Positions 5,352 through 6,063 of a DNA stretch of 6,063 nucleotides are shown here, piece after piece. The DNA is taken from assembly GCA_007117175.1 (NCBI GenBank), contig SKGZ01000241.1, forward strand, positions 1 through 6,063, written 5' to 3'. The notes beneath the pieces are model-generated. The model saw only the letters and a list, made by a program, of their open reading frames with translations. It was not told where the DNA came from and did no database searches. The first letter of the stretch is position 1. The number at the start of each line of letters is the position of its first letter. The position numbers were made by a program, and so were the translations under genes. The DNA comes from Bacteriovoracales bacterium. GTDB lineage: Bacteria; Bdellovibrionota; Bacteriovoracia; Bacteriovoracales; Bacteriovoracaceae.

Positions 5352-6063
5352 GTACGCCATCCTTTTTTTTCGCTAACTCTTTAAAAACACGTCCACGATG
5401 CTCAAAATTTTGAAATTGATCAAAGGAGGGATGACCGGGACTCAGAAGACAAACCTCTCCGAGCTGAATCTTACTTTCAATTTCTAATAATGCCTGCTCT
5501 AAAGTCTGGTGAAGAGAATAAGAAAAAGCAGCAGAGAATTCACACAATTGATCCGCCAAAAGTGGTGCGACCTCTCCCATTAAAGCAATATGTTTTAATT
5601 GCGGATACTGAGCTAACTGTTGTAAAAAATGAAAATCACTGACATTTTTTTTGCCCCCAAAAATCAAATACACTGATCGATCTGCAAAAGAATTTAAGGC
5701 AGTCTGAGTGGCAGGCCAGTTGGTACTTTTTGAATCGTTATAATAATCCACACCTTTTTTTTGTGTGACAAACTCTATGCGATGCTCAACTCCAGAAAAC
5801 TGTGTCATTAGTTTTTCCATAAGCCCAACTAAGTCTTCTACCCCAAAGGCCTTAAGACAGTGAGCACTTAATAAATAATTTTCAAAATTATGTTGACCGC
5901 GGATCAAACTCTTTGGCCAAAGATGATGAAGAAAGCCCATGGCAGAATCATCCGCTATTTTAAAATCGCCAGTTAAATTTAGTTCACTGATGGCCTGATG
6001 GGCCTGCTGACTTAATAAAAAAACCTGACTTGAACTTTGATAAGCAGCAATTTTGAGTTTGGC
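5329..6063 (-). CDS. murD: UDP-N-acetylmuramoyl-L-alanine:D-glutamate ligase, C-terminal part (5' end outside window)
   Basis: This cytosolic ATP-dependent Mur ligase adds D-glutamate to UDP-MurNAc-L-Ala in peptidoglycan precursor synthesis. The frame is open without a stop from the right edge, so the Met codon at 5940 is internal and the gene is cut by the window. The 244 residues seen cover the end of the central domain and the whole C-terminal domain. Motifs, numbered in this fragment, are RGQHNFEN (55-62), FSGVEHRIE (89-97), YYNDSKSTN (107-115), FGGKK (135-139) and LLSPGHPSFDQFQNFEHRG (206-224). The last holds the Ser and Phe corresponding to D-Glu-binding Ser415 and Phe422 of E. coli. 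The usual SPACAS or SPGCAS reads SPGHPS here. A run of eight A (coding strand; T8 at 5363-5370) encodes Lys-Lys-Lys near the C-terminus. The last 23 bp overlap the end of the kynureninase-like gene, so no other murein gene follows directly downstream. Confidence 0.95.
   Translation of the reverse strand, partial: AKLKIAAYQSSSQVFLLSQQAHQAISELNLTGDFKIADDSAMGFLHHLWPKSLIRGQHNFENYLLSAHCLKAFGVEDLVGLMEKLMTQFSGVEHRIEFVTQKKGVDYYNDSKSTNWPATQTALNSFADRSVYLIFGGKKNVSDFHFLQQLAQYPQLKHIALMGEVAPLLADQLCEFSAAFSYSLHQTLEQALLEIESKIQLGEVCLLSPGHPSFDQFQNFEHRGRVFKELAKKKDGVPRRGLGE

Noticed and set aside
5346..5370. Possible rho-independent terminator formed by the T8 run after the kynureninase-like stop
   Set aside because: The bases before the T run offer only a two-base GG/CC pairing around TACG, so there is no usable stem. 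The run is explained as murD lysine codons.
1..6063. Defence system, CRISPR array, mobile element, tRNA or riboswitch
   Set aside because: Reading both strands gave no spaced direct repeats, transposase motifs, terminal inverted repeats, cloverleaf signatures or long structured leaders. Almost all of the window is accounted for by recognisable metabolic genes.

Overview
The window is about 6 kb of compact, AT-leaning bacterial chromosome (roughly mid-40s % GC by eye). It carries ordinary metabolic and cell-wall genes with good Shine-Dalgarno sites on most starts. I see no rRNA, tRNA, CRISPR array, insertion sequence or phage gene. The gene mix suggests a Gram-negative bacterium: a MurD ligase, an actinobacterial-type SerC, a long eukaryote-like tryptophan 2,3-dioxygenase and a three-domain aminopeptidase P. 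From memory of such SerC and TDO proteins, a Bdellovibrionota-like (Bdellovibrio/Bacteriovorax) origin is plausible, but this is inference and cannot be proved from the sequence alone.

Layout: serC (82-1206, +) runs convergently into a minus-strand pair, a three-domain Xaa-Pro aminopeptidase (3105-1387) followed by a small putative secreted-peptide gene (1338-1183). The small gene's 3' end overlaps the serC 3' end by 24 bp. A 64-bp divergent control region (3106-3169) separates the aminopeptidase from a plus-strand two-gene tryptophan catabolic unit: kynA (tryptophan 2,3-dioxygenase, 3170-4219) and a kynureninase-like PLP enzyme (4227-5351), 7 bp apart. That unit ends convergently with the 3' part of murD (6063-5329, minus strand, start outside the window), overlapping it by 23 bp.

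How the genes fit together: KynA would open the indole ring of L-tryptophan to N-formylkynurenine. The kynureninase-like enzyme would then release anthranilate and L-alanine (or formylanthranilate, if it acts directly on the formylated compound). No formamidase lies between or beside them. The neighbouring aminopeptidase frees residues from X-Pro peptides, so the divergent pair fits a peptide and amino-acid catabolic theme, as might suit a proteolytic or predatory lifestyle (inference). serC (serine biosynthesis) and murD (peptidoglycan precursor synthesis) are housekeeping neighbours.

I found no convincing new multi-gene system. The points most worth checking are the small repeat-bearing secreted peptide, the divergent and C-terminally short kynureninase-like enzyme next to TDO, and the tight 3' overlaps at both convergent junctions.
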